Source of the DNA: Pelagibacteraceae bacterium
Lineage (GTDB): Bacteria; Pseudomonadota; Alphaproteobacteria; Pelagibacterales; Pelagibacteraceae
Direction: 5' to 3'
Assembly (NCBI GenBank): GCA_018402735.1
Contig: JAGYIF010000001.1
Location: 372,001-436,000 of the forward strand
Length of the DNA: 64,000 nt
The notes beneath the pieces were generated by a model, which saw only the letters and a list, made by a program, of their open reading frames with translations, ran no database searches and was not told the DNA's origin. Every line of letters begins with the position of its first letter. Within the stretch, counting starts at the first letter, position 1. A program made the position numbers and the translations under genes. Below are positions 29,261 to 36,514 of this stretch, one piece after another.

Positions 29261-30696
29261 TTTTTAATTTCACTAATTAACTGATCAAAAGGTATGGTTT
29301 TTTGGACTTCGACGGACTGTTTCCAATCATCTCGATCTTTAAGATCTTCTGAAACTTTCTTGCCTATACTTAAATTTTTAATAGTAATAAGGTTTTTGGC
29401 AATCTCATCATCGCCACATAGAATTACAAACTTACATCCTCTTTTATCAGCATATTTAAGTTGCGATTTTATATTAGAATTTCCTGAATAAATTTCTGCA
29501 CTAATATTCTCAAATCTTAATAAATTTAAGATTTTTATATAATAATCCATATATTTTTCATCAAATACACATATTAAAATTGGACAATTTTTTTCTACTT
29601 TAATTTTATTTTTTTGGATGATTGCATAAATTAAACGGTCTAGGCCAACGGATATGCCCGTAGAAGGACAATCTTGATTATTAAATCGTTTAACAAGATC
29701 ATCATATCTTCCTCCTCCACCTATAGAGCCAAATTCAATTTCTTGTCCCTTATTATTCGTTACTTTAAAAGTTAAATTGGCTTCAAAAATAGGACCGGTG
29801 TAATATTCAAGACCTCTTACAAGAGTGGTGTCGAAATTATAATTTTCAAAATTAAATAATGAAAAATATTTTTTTATGAGTATTAGCTCATTTATACCAG
29901 CCATCATTTTTTCGTTGTTGTTAGCTATTGCTTTAATTTTTTCAAAATTATTTTCAGAAAGTTTTTTAATGTTTAAAAAATCAATAATTTTTGTAATTTG
30001 ATTATCTTTTAATTCTGCTCCCTTAGTGAAATCTCCTGACTTATCTTTTCTTCCCTCCGCAAGTAAATATCGGACGCCTTCAATCCCTACTCTGTCTAAT
30101 TTATCTATTGCCCTTAGAGTTATGGATTGCTTTTGTTCTTCGTTAATATTTAATTGCTCCAAAAGACCTTTAGTAAGTTTTCGATTTGAAACTTTAATTA
30201 TGAATTCATTTTTTTCTAAGCCACAGCTAGTGAGAATTTCTGAAATTAAAAAACATAACTCAGAGTCTGCAAATAGATTACTGGTACCTATATAGTCTGC
30301 ATCAAATTGCAAAAATTCTCTGAAACGACCCGGTCCTGGTTTTTCATTTCTCCAAACAGTCCCTAATTGATATCTCTTAAAAGGTCTTGGAATAGAATCG
30401 AAATTTTTAGCAGAATATCTTGCTAGTGGTGCTGTTAAATCATAACGAAGTGAAAGCCACTTTTTTTCATCTTCAAAAGAAAAAACACCCTCGGAAGGTC
30501 TTTCTTTGTCTGGTAAAAATTTTCCAATACTGTCTGTATACTCAAAACTAGGTGTTTCAAGATATTGGAATCCGTATTTAGACATAATCTTTTTAATGTT
30601 CAAAATTAAAAAATCTCGAATTAAAAGCTCTTCTTCTTGTCTATCTGCAAAACCAGCGGGTAATTCACTGCTGGGTTTAAAAGTTTTTTTATTCAT
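29257..30696 (-). CDS. hisS: Histidyl-tRNA synthetase
   Basis: Class II synthetase, 479 residues from ATG 30696 (MNKKTFKPSSELPAGFADR). The frame stays open to 30744, but those codons are the tRNA-His gene, so they are excluded. Motif 2 region LAPLARYSAKNFDSIPRPFKRYQLGTVWR is split across 95-125; the His-specific motif reads LVRGLEYYTGPIFEA, where the E. coli type has GLDYYNRTVFE. This variant and the extra length fit the alphaproteobacterial HisRS that recognises tRNA-His lacking G-1. The start lies only five bases from the tRNA 3' end, with no room for a ribosome binding site outside the tRNA. Confidence 0.94.
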   Translation of the reverse strand: MNKKTFKPSSELPAGFADRQEEELLIRDFLILNIKKIMSKYGFQYLETPSFEYTDSIGKFLPDKERPSEGVFSFEDEKKWLSLRYDLTAPLARYSAKNFDSIPRPFKRYQLGTVWRNEKPGPGRFREFLQFDADYIGTSNLFADSELCFLISEILTSCGLEKNEFIIKVSNRKLTKGLLEQLNINEEQKQSITLRAIDKLDRVGIEGVRYLLAEGRKDKSGDFTKGAELKDNQITKIIDFLNIKKLSENNFEKIKAIANNNEKMMAGINELILIKKYFSLFNFENYNFDTTLVRGLEYYTGPIFEANLTFKVTNNKGQEIEFGSIGGGGRYDDLVKRFNNQDCPSTGISVGLDRLIYAIIQKNKIKVEKNCPILICVFDEKYMDYYIKILNLLRFENISAEIYSGNSNIKSQLKYADKRGCKFVILCGDDEIAKNLITIKNLSIGKKVSEDLKDRDDWKQSVEVQKTIPFDQLISEIKK

Positions 30697-30701
30697 TGTT
30701 T

Positions 30702-30778
30702 TGGTACAGCTGGGTGGACTCGAACCACCGACATCTGGTTCCACAAACCAGCGCTCTAACCAACTGAGCTACAGCTGC
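30702..30778 (-). tRNA. tRNA-His (GTG), without encoded G-1
   Basis: 77-base cloverleaf with encoded CCA. The anticodon loop TTTGTGGAA gives GTG. Acceptor GCAGCTG pairs with CAGCTGT, leaving a G1-U72 wobble; the discriminator is A73 and the base at -1 is T. Canonical bacterial tRNA-His has G-1 and C73, so this is the noncanonical type known from a group of alphaproteobacteria such as Caulobacter. Lies directly before hisS. Confidence 0.96.
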
Positions 30779-30825
30779 ATAATATTTTTTGTTTATAATA
30801 GTATTCTTAATTTAAATATATAATT

Positions 30826-30891
30826 CTATTGGCCAAGCGTATGCCCAGCGTGGGAATGGTGTCTATGAGTAGATATATTTTTTTTTGTCAT
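30826..30891 (-). CDS. Candidate histidine leader peptide (21 codons, five His)
   Basis: Short ORF from ATG 30891 to TAG 30826. The core THRHHSHAGH has five His codons within ten positions, in a genome where His is rare. It lies on the minus strand between tRNA-Phe and tRNA-His-hisS-hisZ-hisG, the place expected for an attenuator of histidine genes. A possible promoter lies 15-40 bases upstream. No strong Shine-Dalgarno is seen, and no GC-rich terminator/antiterminator pair was found after it; only a weak CCCA/TGGG hairpin inside the His region and AT-rich sequence up to the tRNA. It is therefore a candidate, resembling gammaproteobacterial hisL in logic, not in sequence. Confidence 0.45.
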   Translation of the reverse strand: MTKKNISTHRHHSHAGHTLGQ

Positions 30892-30906
30892 TTCAATTGA
30901 GGGTTG

Positions 30907-30933
30907 ATTATCAATACAATAAATAAATTGCAA
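30907..30933 (-). promoter_or_regulatory. Putative promoter before the His-rich leader
   Basis: Minus-strand TTGCAA (30928-30933) and GATAAT (30907-30912) with a 15-base spacer, shorter than ideal. A start about seven bases downstream would leave a leader of around eight bases before the His-rich ORF. Confidence 0.3.
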
Positions 30934-30941
30934 ATAAAAAA

Positions 30942-31017
30942 TGGTGGTCTGGGGTGGATTTGAACCACCGACACAAGCCTTTTCAGGGCTCTGCTCTACC
31001 AACTGAGCTACCAGACC
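30942..31017 (-). tRNA. tRNA-Phe (GAA)
   Basis: 76-base cloverleaf with encoded CCA. Acceptor GGTCTGG/CCAGACC, discriminator A, anticodon loop CTGAAAA giving GAA, T-loop GGTTCAAATCC. Located 45 bases downstream of maf on the same strand, so it may be co-transcribed with it. Confidence 0.96.
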
Positions 31018-31062
31018 ACGCACAGTCTTTTTCCACAATTTATTTAAATAATCAATTAAAAA

Positions 31063-31641
31063 CTAAATTAAATTCGATGTTTTTAGTAAGTTAAAAGCTT
31101 GTTGAAGTGGCAATCCTACAATATTTGAATAAGATCCATTTATTGTTTTAACAAATCGCTCCGCATAGCCTTGGATTGCATAGGCTCCCGCTTTATTTTC
31201 CCACTCTCTAGTTGCCAAATATATATCCATATCTTTTTTCTCTAATCGGATGAAAGTAACTTTAGAGATAGAGTATTTAATTTTAGATAAATTTTTATTG
31301 CGAAGGTAAATTGCTGTTAATACCGAATGTTTTCTGCCTGAAAAAAAATTTAAAAAGCTTCTAGCTTCCTCGTCTGAAGATGCCTTTCCAAAAATTTTAT
31401 TACTACAAAAAACAATCGTATCAGCTGATAATACCGTCATGTCAGGATAGTTTTGAAAAACAAAATCACCCTTCTCTCTTGCAAGTCTTTTACAATATTC
31501 TATTGGTTTTTCTTTTTTTTTTGGTGTTTCGTCAATATTTGCGGCTTGTATAATTTCAGGTACAATATTAATTTTATTCAATAATTCTAATCGTCGAGAA
31601 GATGCGCTTGCCAAAACTAAACCTTTGGTAATTTTGGACAT
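31063..31641 (-). CDS. maf: Maf-like nucleoside triphosphate pyrophosphatase
   Basis: 192 residues. N-terminal LVLASASSRRLELLNKI and ADTIVFCSNKIFGKASSDEEA are the Maf signatures, along with the C-terminal GAYAIQGYAERFVKTINGSYSNIVGLPL. Members hydrolyse noncanonical or modified pyrimidine nucleotides (dTTP/UTP/pseudo-UTP types); which one is open. It starts immediately after the infA stop (TAAATG), the common alphaproteobacterial order infA-maf. Confidence 0.93.
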   Translation of the reverse strand: MSKITKGLVLASASSRRLELLNKINIVPEIIQAANIDETPKKKEKPIEYCKRLAREKGDFVFQNYPDMTVLSADTIVFCSNKIFGKASSDEEARSFLNFFSGRKHSVLTAIYLRNKNLSKIKYSISKVTFIRLEKKDMDIYLATREWENKAGAYAIQGYAERFVKTINGSYSNIVGLPLQQAFNLLKTSNLI

Positions 31642-31860
31642 TTACTTTAGTCGAAAAGTAATTCTGCCTTTTGTTAAATCGTATGGTGTGACTTCAACTA
31701 GTACTTTATCTCCAGTCAAAACCCTAATTCTATTTTTTCTAAGTTTTCCTGAGCTATGAGCTAAAATTTCATGATTATTTTCTAGCTTAACCCGAAATGT
31801 GGCATTAGGAAGTAGCTCAGTAACTACACCATTAAATTCCAACATTTCTTCTTTTGCCAT
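31642..31860 (-). CDS. infA: Translation initiation factor IF-1
   Basis: 72 residues, one S1-like OB fold that occupies the A site of the 30S subunit during initiation. [53 protein letters not shown]-type sequence is canonical throughout. Five bases after hisD and directly before maf. Confidence 0.98.
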   Translation of the reverse strand: MAKEEMLEFNGVVTELLPNATFRVKLENNHEILAHSSGKLRKNRIRVLTGDKVLVEVTPYDLTKGRITFRLK

Positions 31861-31865
31861 ATATT

Positions 31866-33167
31866 TTATTTTTGGTTATTGATACGTGTCATAATCGAAA
31901 GAGCGTGTGCTTGCAACCCTTCATAATTTGCAAGGTTAACTGCAGCAGGTCCAATTTTTTTAATGCCAAGTTTTGTACATTTTATAACTGATGTTTTTTT
32001 ATAAAAATCAGCAACTGACAATCCAGAAGAAAATCTTGCGGTTCCCGACGTAGGTAAAACGTGATTAGGTCCAGCAATGTAATCACCTATTGCTTCGGGA
32101 CTATAATTTCCTAAAAAAATAGAACCTGCATTAATAATTTTTTTTTCTAACTCATCACAATTTTTAACTTTTATTTCAAGATGTTCTGGCGCTATTTTAT
32201 TAGCAATTTCAATAATTTCTTTATCGTTTTTGCAAATAATAATTGTTCCGTAGTTCTTTATGCTAGCTCGAGCAATTTTAGATCTTGGCAATTTGTTAAT
32301 AATGCGTTCAATTTCATATTTAACTTTCCTCGCAAATATGTTGCTCTTGGTAATTAAAATACTTTGGGACAATTCGTCATGCTCTGCTTGTGATAATAAA
32401 TCAATAGCCGTCCATGTTGGATTGTTTTCTGGTCCAGCAATTACCGTTATTTCTGAAGGACCTGCAATCATATCAATGCCAACTTGTCCAAAAACCTCCT
32501 TTTTAGCAGTTGCTACAAAAATATTACCTGGTCCTACTATTTTATCTACTTGATCAACCGATTTTGTGCCATATGCAAAAGCTGCAATAGCCTGCGCTCC
32601 ACCAATTCTGTAAATTTTTTTTACTCCGCAAATTTTAGCCGCATAAATAACACCTGCATTAATTTCATTATTAGGTGCGGGTACAGCTGCATAAATATTT
32701 TTTACACCAGCAACAATTGCGGGCACTGAGTTCATAATAACTGTGCTAGGATAACTTGCTTTACCTCCGGGTACATAAATGCCCACTTTATTTAAAGACG
32801 TATATTTGTAACCAAGAAGGTTGCCATAACTATCTTTATACTTAAATGAATGATTAACTTGCTTTAAATGAAAATTTTTTACTCTTGTATAGGCGAGTTC
32901 AATTGCCTTTTTAATTTTAAAATCAAGTTTTGTAATAATCGCTAGAATTTCTTTGTTACTCAATTGTATATTATTTTTATTTAAAGAAATCTTGTCAAAT
33001 TTTTTTGAATATTTGATTAAAGATTTATCTCCATTTTTTTTAATATCACTAATAATCTTTAAAACAGTGGATTGTTTAGAACTAGACTGCTGACGCTTTG
33101 AATTTAGAACTTTATTAAATTCCTTTTGAAAACCAGCTTTCTTTGTATCTAATATATATTTCATCAA
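31866..33167 (-). CDS. hisD: Histidinol dehydrogenase
   Basis: 433 residues; zinc and NAD enzyme for the last two steps of histidine synthesis. Recognised from [44 protein letters not shown], the catalytic Glu-His in IAPEHLEI, and [14 protein letters not shown]. Overlaps DUF2948 by four bases. It lies upstream of hisS-hisZ-hisG on the same strand; the remaining his genes are not in this window. Confidence 0.96.
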   Translation of the reverse strand: MMKYILDTKKAGFQKEFNKVLNSKRQQSSSKQSTVLKIISDIKKNGDKSLIKYSKKFDKISLNKNNIQLSNKEILAIITKLDFKIKKAIELAYTRVKNFHLKQVNHSFKYKDSYGNLLGYKYTSLNKVGIYVPGGKASYPSTVIMNSVPAIVAGVKNIYAAVPAPNNEINAGVIYAAKICGVKKIYRIGGAQAIAAFAYGTKSVDQVDKIVGPGNIFVATAKKEVFGQVGIDMIAGPSEITVIAGPENNPTWTAIDLLSQAEHDELSQSILITKSNIFARKVKYEIERIINKLPRSKIARASIKNYGTIIICKNDKEIIEIANKIAPEHLEIKVKNCDELEKKIINAGSIFLGNYSPEAIGDYIAGPNHVLPTSGTARFSSGLSVADFYKKTSVIKCTKLGIKKIGPAAVNLANYEGLQAHALSIMTRINNQK

Positions 33168-33610
33168 ATTTTGTGTTTGGGGGTGTATTTTGTTGGCCAG
33201 CTCTCAGAAAAATCTTCAAGAGTTGAATCAATAAATTCCACTTCCATTGAAATTACTCCACCACCTGAAAATATCAACTTCAAACTATAATTATCATTTT
33301 TAAGTATTCGGCTTTCTATGGCTAAAAATTCTAATATTCTTGATTTGTTTTTAACATTAATATTTTTAGATTTTACTTTTGTTACATTTTTAAAAATAAG
33401 TGCCGATCTAACTCTTCTATTATCTCTAAAGACACCTTTTTCAGCATCTTCCCACATAAATCTGTTAAAAATGCAGGCTAGTGTTTTGTTTTTTAATAAA
33501 AATTTAATGTCCTGTGTAATGATAACTGCATCTTGTAAATATGCTGAGAAAATTTTTAGGTCTTTTTCATCATTTGCTAGTAGTTTTAAATTAGAATTTT
33601 TATCAGACAT
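33164..33610 (-). CDS. DUF2948 protein
   Basis: 148 residues, cytoplasmic, with the DUF2948 features DEKDLKIFSAYLQDAVI, FNRFMWEDAEKG, RVRSALIFKNV and a final SWPTKYTPKH. The family is alphaproteobacterial, of unknown function, and is typically placed between murA and hisD, exactly as here. Overlaps murA by eight bases and hisD by four. Confidence 0.88.
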   Translation of the reverse strand: MSDKNSNLKLLANDEKDLKIFSAYLQDAVIITQDIKFLLKNKTLACIFNRFMWEDAEKGVFRDNRRVRSALIFKNVTKVKSKNINVKNKSRILEFLAIESRILKNDNYSLKLIFSGGGVISMEVEFIDSTLEDFSESWPTKYTPKHKI

Positions 33611-34865
33611 TTTTTAAAACTATCTTTGCTCCGCACTGCTTTAGTTTGCTAACCAAATTTTCATATCCTCTTTCTAAATGATAAATTCTATTTATGATCG
33701 TTGTGCCTTTTGCTGCCAATCCTGCTAATACCAATGAAACAGAGGCTCTCAAGTCCGTGGCCATCACTTCTGCTCCATTTAAATTTTCTATACCAATTAT
33801 ATTTGCACTTTGATTACTTATTTTAATATTGGCCCCCATTCTTTTTAATTCTGAAACATGCAAAAATCTGTTTTCAAAAATTTCTTCTTTGATTAATGAA
33901 CTACCCTTAGACAAACAAAGCAAACTCATCAACTGTGCTTGCATATCTGTAGGAAAACCAGGGTATGGCATTGTTTTAATTTTTGTGGGTTTAATTATTT
34001 TTCTAGAAATGGTGACAGAATTATTTTTTCCAAAAACTATCTTGGCTCCAGCTTTTTTTAAAATTTGAAAAATATTAGACATCATTTCTCTATTAATTTT
34101 ATTCAAAGTAATTTTTCCATTTGTAATTAAAGCTGCAACTGCATACGTGCCAGCTTCTATTCTGTCTGGAATAACAGAATAATTAATACCTCTTAATTTA
34201 TCCACTCCTTCAATAACAATCGATCTTTTTGAGACAAAAGATATTTTGGCACCAGAGCAATTTAAAAAATTTATCAGATCTAAAATCTCTGGTTCAATTG
34301 CAATATTTTGAATAATAGTTTTGCCTTTACAGAGCGTAGCCGCCATAATTAGATTTTCTGTTGCTCCAACCGAAATAGATGAAAATTTTATCTTAACAGG
34401 GTTTAATTTTTTTGGAGCTTCCGCAACGATATATCCTTTTTCTATTTTTATTTTTGCACCCATTTTTTTCAATGCTTCTATATGAAGGTCGACTGGCCTT
34501 GACCCAATGGCACACCCTCCTGGTAATGATACACGTGCAAAATCATATTTAGCAATTAATGGTCCCAATACCAAAACCCCAGCTCTCATGGTTTTAACAA
34601 GACTATATAAGGCTTCTAATTTTTTTATTTTTGTTGGATAAATTTTTATTTCATTTTTCAAAATATTAAATTCAATTTTTTTTCCAATACTTTCTAACAA
34701 AGTTTTCATAGTCAAAATATCTTTGACATTTGGAATATTTCTTAAAATTATAATTTCATCTATTAGTAAAGAGGCTGCCAAAATTGGCAGAGAAGCATTT
34801 TTTGATCCAGAAATAGCTATGGATCCATAGAGTTTTTTACCTCCCTGGATTATCAATTGTTTCAT
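33603..34865 (-). CDS. murA: UDP-N-acetylglucosamine 1-carboxyvinyltransferase
   Basis: First committed step of peptidoglycan synthesis, transferring enolpyruvate from PEP to UDP-GlcNAc. 420 residues. SGSKNASLPILAASLL near 19-34 and the active loop SLPGGCAIGSRPVDLH with C118 (the fosfomycin-sensitive Cys) are intact; the C-terminal half has PYPGFPTDMQAQ and ATDLRASVSLVLAGLAA. It follows dcd by six bases. Confidence 0.96.
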   Translation of the reverse strand: MKQLIIQGGKKLYGSIAISGSKNASLPILAASLLIDEIIILRNIPNVKDILTMKTLLESIGKKIEFNILKNEIKIYPTKIKKLEALYSLVKTMRAGVLVLGPLIAKYDFARVSLPGGCAIGSRPVDLHIEALKKMGAKIKIEKGYIVAEAPKKLNPVKIKFSSISVGATENLIMAATLCKGKTIIQNIAIEPEILDLINFLNCSGAKISFVSKRSIVIEGVDKLRGINYSVIPDRIEAGTYAVAALITNGKITLNKINREMMSNIFQILKKAGAKIVFGKNNSVTISRKIIKPTKIKTMPYPGFPTDMQAQLMSLLCLSKGSSLIKEEIFENRFLHVSELKRMGANIKISNQSANIIGIENLNGAEVMATDLRASVSLVLAGLAAKGTTIINRIYHLERGYENLVSKLKQCGAKIVLKNV

Positions 34866-34871
34866 TAATTT

Positions 34872-35426
34872 TTATACTTTGGGAAGGGTGACGCCCTTTT
34901 GTTTCATATACTTTCCTTTTCTGTCTGCATAAGAAACTTCGGGAGGCTGATCTCCTTTTAAGAAAATAAATTGGCACGCTCCTTCATTTGCATAAATTTT
35001 AGCTGGAAGAGGAGTTGTGTTAGAAAATTCTAAAGTTACATGGCCTTCCCACTCAGGTTCTAAAGGTGTTACATTTACAATGATCCCGCATCTAGCATAT
35101 GTACTTTTTCCAAGACAAATAACCAAAACATCCCTTGGAATTTTAAAATATTCAACAGTACTTGCTAAAACAAAAGAATTAGGAGGAATAATGCACACAT
35201 CTTCTTTTTTAGTAACAAAACTCTCTTGGGAAAAGTTTTTTGGATCAACTACAGTCGAATGAATATTGGTGAAAATTTTAAATTCATTTGAAACTCTAGC
35301 GTCATAACCGTAGGAAGAAAGACCAAAGGATATATTGTCCCCTCTTTGTTGATTTTCAACAAAGGGTGTTATCATCTCATTTTCCTGGGACATTTTTTTA
35401 ATCCACTTATCTGACAATACGCTCAT
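34872..35426 (-). CDS. dcd: dCTP deaminase
   Basis: 184 residues, converts dCTP to dUTP in pyrimidine deoxynucleotide supply. Trimeric dUTPase-like fold with [44 protein letters not shown]-type core (two adjoining segments) and [14 protein letters not shown] near the C-terminus. The deaminase residues are retained; whether it is bifunctional cannot be said. Start overlaps the stop of a 36-residue gene (ATGA). Confidence 0.94.
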   Translation of the reverse strand: MSVLSDKWIKKMSQENEMITPFVENQQRGDNISFGLSSYGYDARVSNEFKIFTNIHSTVVDPKNFSQESFVTKKEDVCIIPPNSFVLASTVEYFKIPRDVLVICLGKSTYARCGIIVNVTPLEPEWEGHVTLEFSNTTPLPAKIYANEGACQFIFLKGDQPPEVSYADRKGKYMKQKGVTLPKV

Positions 35427-35533
35427 TTTTTATCTTTCAATTTTTTTTGGAACTCTTTTCTTTTTTTTAAATTTTCTTTTAGAGCGTTAGCTAATTTTTT
35501 GATTTTATCTTCCTTATCAACCGTCAAAAACAT
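35423..35533 (-). CDS. Small basic protein (36 aa) coupled to dcd
   Basis: Not in usual gene lists because of its size. ATG 35533 to TGA 35425-35423 encodes a highly charged helix-forming peptide with [20 protein letters not shown] at 12-31. The LxxALxENLxxRKxQ pattern resembles small alphaproteobacterial proteins encoded near murA (from memory, no name). The stop overlaps the dcd start as ATGA, as real coupled genes in this window do. No Shine-Dalgarno is visible. Function unknown. Confidence 0.5.
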   Translation of the reverse strand: MFLTVDKEDKIKKLANALKENLKKRKEFQKKLKDKK

Positions 35534-35541
35534 TTATTAAA

Positions 35542-35742
35542 TTATTTATTAGGATTAGTTAAATCATCCAAAGTAATCGGCTTGCTGATATCATGCATTT
35601 CAGCAGGCTCTTCTTTTTTTTCTACTATTGGATTAGTTGAGGCTCTTTTTGCTTTTTTGAGAGCAAGACGTTCTTTTCTTTTTGCTTCTTTCAGCATCGC
35701 CCTTTCACCACGCTTAGACTTATAATCATAATGAATACCCAT
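35542..35742 (-). CDS. Small lysine/arginine-rich protein, unknown function (66 aa)
   Basis: 66 residues, starts MGIHYDYKSKRGERAMLKEAKRK and continues as a charged helix to about residue 36, then an acidic tail. It has the best non-chaperonin ribosome binding site seen here: AGGAGG at 35750-35755, seven bases before ATG, implying strong translation. Located 36 bases downstream of the cold-shock gene on the same strand. I do not recognise a named family. Confidence 0.75.
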   Translation of the reverse strand: MGIHYDYKSKRGERAMLKEAKRKERLALKKAKRASTNPIVEKKEEPAEMHDISKPITLDDLTNPNK

Positions 35743-35778
35743 GGCCGAGCCTCCTAAACTAATATTTAAACTAAAAAA

Positions 35779-35985
35779 CTATTCTTTTTTTAAGTTTACA
35801 GCAGATGGACCTTTTTTTCCATCTTCGATATCAAAAGTAAGAACATCTCCCTCATCGAGGTATCCAACACCAGAGTCTTTAACAGCTGACATATGAACAA
35901 AAACGTCTTTTTCTTTATCATCTCGTTCAATAAATCCATAACCCTTAGATCCATTAAACCACTTTACTTTACCTTTTATACTCAT
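35779..35985 (-). CDS. Cold-shock domain protein
   Basis: 68 residues, single CSD of the CspA family, binding single-stranded RNA/DNA. RNP1 KGYGFIERD and RNP2 VFVHMSAV are both present. Acts as RNA chaperone in family members; whether it is cold induced here is unknown. Preceded by a consensus promoter and a 5'-terminal hairpin. Confidence 0.95.
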   Translation of the reverse strand: MSIKGKVKWFNGSKGYGFIERDDKEKDVFVHMSAVKDSGVGYLDEGDVLTFDIEDGKKGPSAVNLKKE

Positions 35986-36011
35986 TGTTACTCTCTATTA
36001 TTTAATTAAAA

Positions 36012-36034
36012 ATACTTAAGCTTGGCTTAAGTAT
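36012..36034 (-). promoter_or_regulatory. 5'-terminal stem-loop in the csp leader
   Basis: Perfect nine-base arms ATACTTAAG (36012-36020) and CTTAAGTAT (36026-36034) around a five-base loop. On the minus strand it is followed by five T and then 21 bases lead to the csp ATG. The predicted transcription start coincides with the first stem base. It could stabilise the mRNA, respond to temperature, or act as a weak attenuator. Confidence 0.7.
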
Positions 36035-36041
36035 CTTATGC

Positions 36042-36070
36042 TTTAAATAGATATAAGACATTTTTGTCAA
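36042..36070 (-). promoter_or_regulatory. sigma70 promoter of the cold-shock gene
   Basis: Minus-strand TTGACA (36065-36070), 17-base spacer, TTTAAA (36042-36047). The -35 is a perfect consensus and the start would fall near 36035. Best sigma70-like promoter seen in the window. Confidence 0.65.
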
Positions 36071-36102
36071 GAATTCCAATTTCAACCAAATATAGAAAAA
36101 AA

Positions 36103-36318
36103 TTATATTTTTCCCTCGATTTTGGAACAGTTATCTTCGTTTATTTTTTGGTCAAAAGCAGAAACTGTTTCTTTTTTAACAATCCAAACATAAGATTTTT
36201 CATATGTGTTGTTTTCAGCAACTGTTGTACATTTTTTTCCTAATTTGACTGTATGGGTCGTACAATTTGTTACGGTTACTAAAATAATCATAACAAAAAT
36301 ATTTAATATTTTTTTCAT
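36103..36318 (-). CDS. Small exported protein, probable lipoprotein
   Basis: From ATG 36318 (better than 36333, which adds four polar/aromatic residues) the product is 71 residues. Hydrophobic stretch ILNIFVMIILVTVT is followed by NC; the -1 Asn is unusual for a lipobox, so lipidation is uncertain. The mature part is short with two further Cys (KKCTTV and DNCSK), possibly a disulfide. No family recognised. Downstream lies the csp promoter. Confidence 0.6.
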   Translation of the reverse strand: MKKILNIFVMIILVTVTNCTTHTVKLGKKCTTVAENNTYEKSYVWIVKKETVSAFDQKINEDNCSKIEGKI

Positions 36319-36435
36319 AAATAAAAAATGCAATACAAAAATGATAGTTGTTTGCTCTAAAACAGACTTATTTCAGGCAGCTGAAGATAAAAAAAGTTGT
36401 AAAAACCTGAGATAAATTTAAAAAGTCACAAAGAA

Positions 36436-36511
36436 GCCCACATAGCTCAGGAGGTAGAGCACGTCCATGGTAAGGACGGGGTCATCAGTTCGATTCTGGT
36501 TGTGGGCACCA
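36436..36511 (+). tRNA. tRNA-Thr (GGT)
   Basis: 76-base cloverleaf with encoded CCA. Acceptor GCCCACA/TGTGGGC, discriminator A, anticodon stem CGTCC/GGACG with loop ATGGTAA giving GGT. The 3' end lies three bases from the stop of the convergent dehydrogenase, so no separate terminator fits between them. Confidence 0.96.
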
Positions 36512-36514
36512 AAT

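Noticed and set aside
30697-30744. N-terminal extension of hisS
   Set aside because: These codons translate the 3' half of tRNA-His; the HisRS family N-terminus begins at 30696.
30702-30840. Possible pairing of the leader segment TTGGCCAAT with the D-arm of tRNA-His
   Set aside because: Nine positions match only with several G-U pairs, and tRNA folding would win. Not enough for an antiterminator model.
30826-31038. A 70-codon minus-strand ORF spanning tRNA-Phe and the His-rich peptide
   Set aside because: Its first two thirds are the tRNA-Phe gene read as protein. Only the last 21 codons, from ATG 30891, are considered as a leader.
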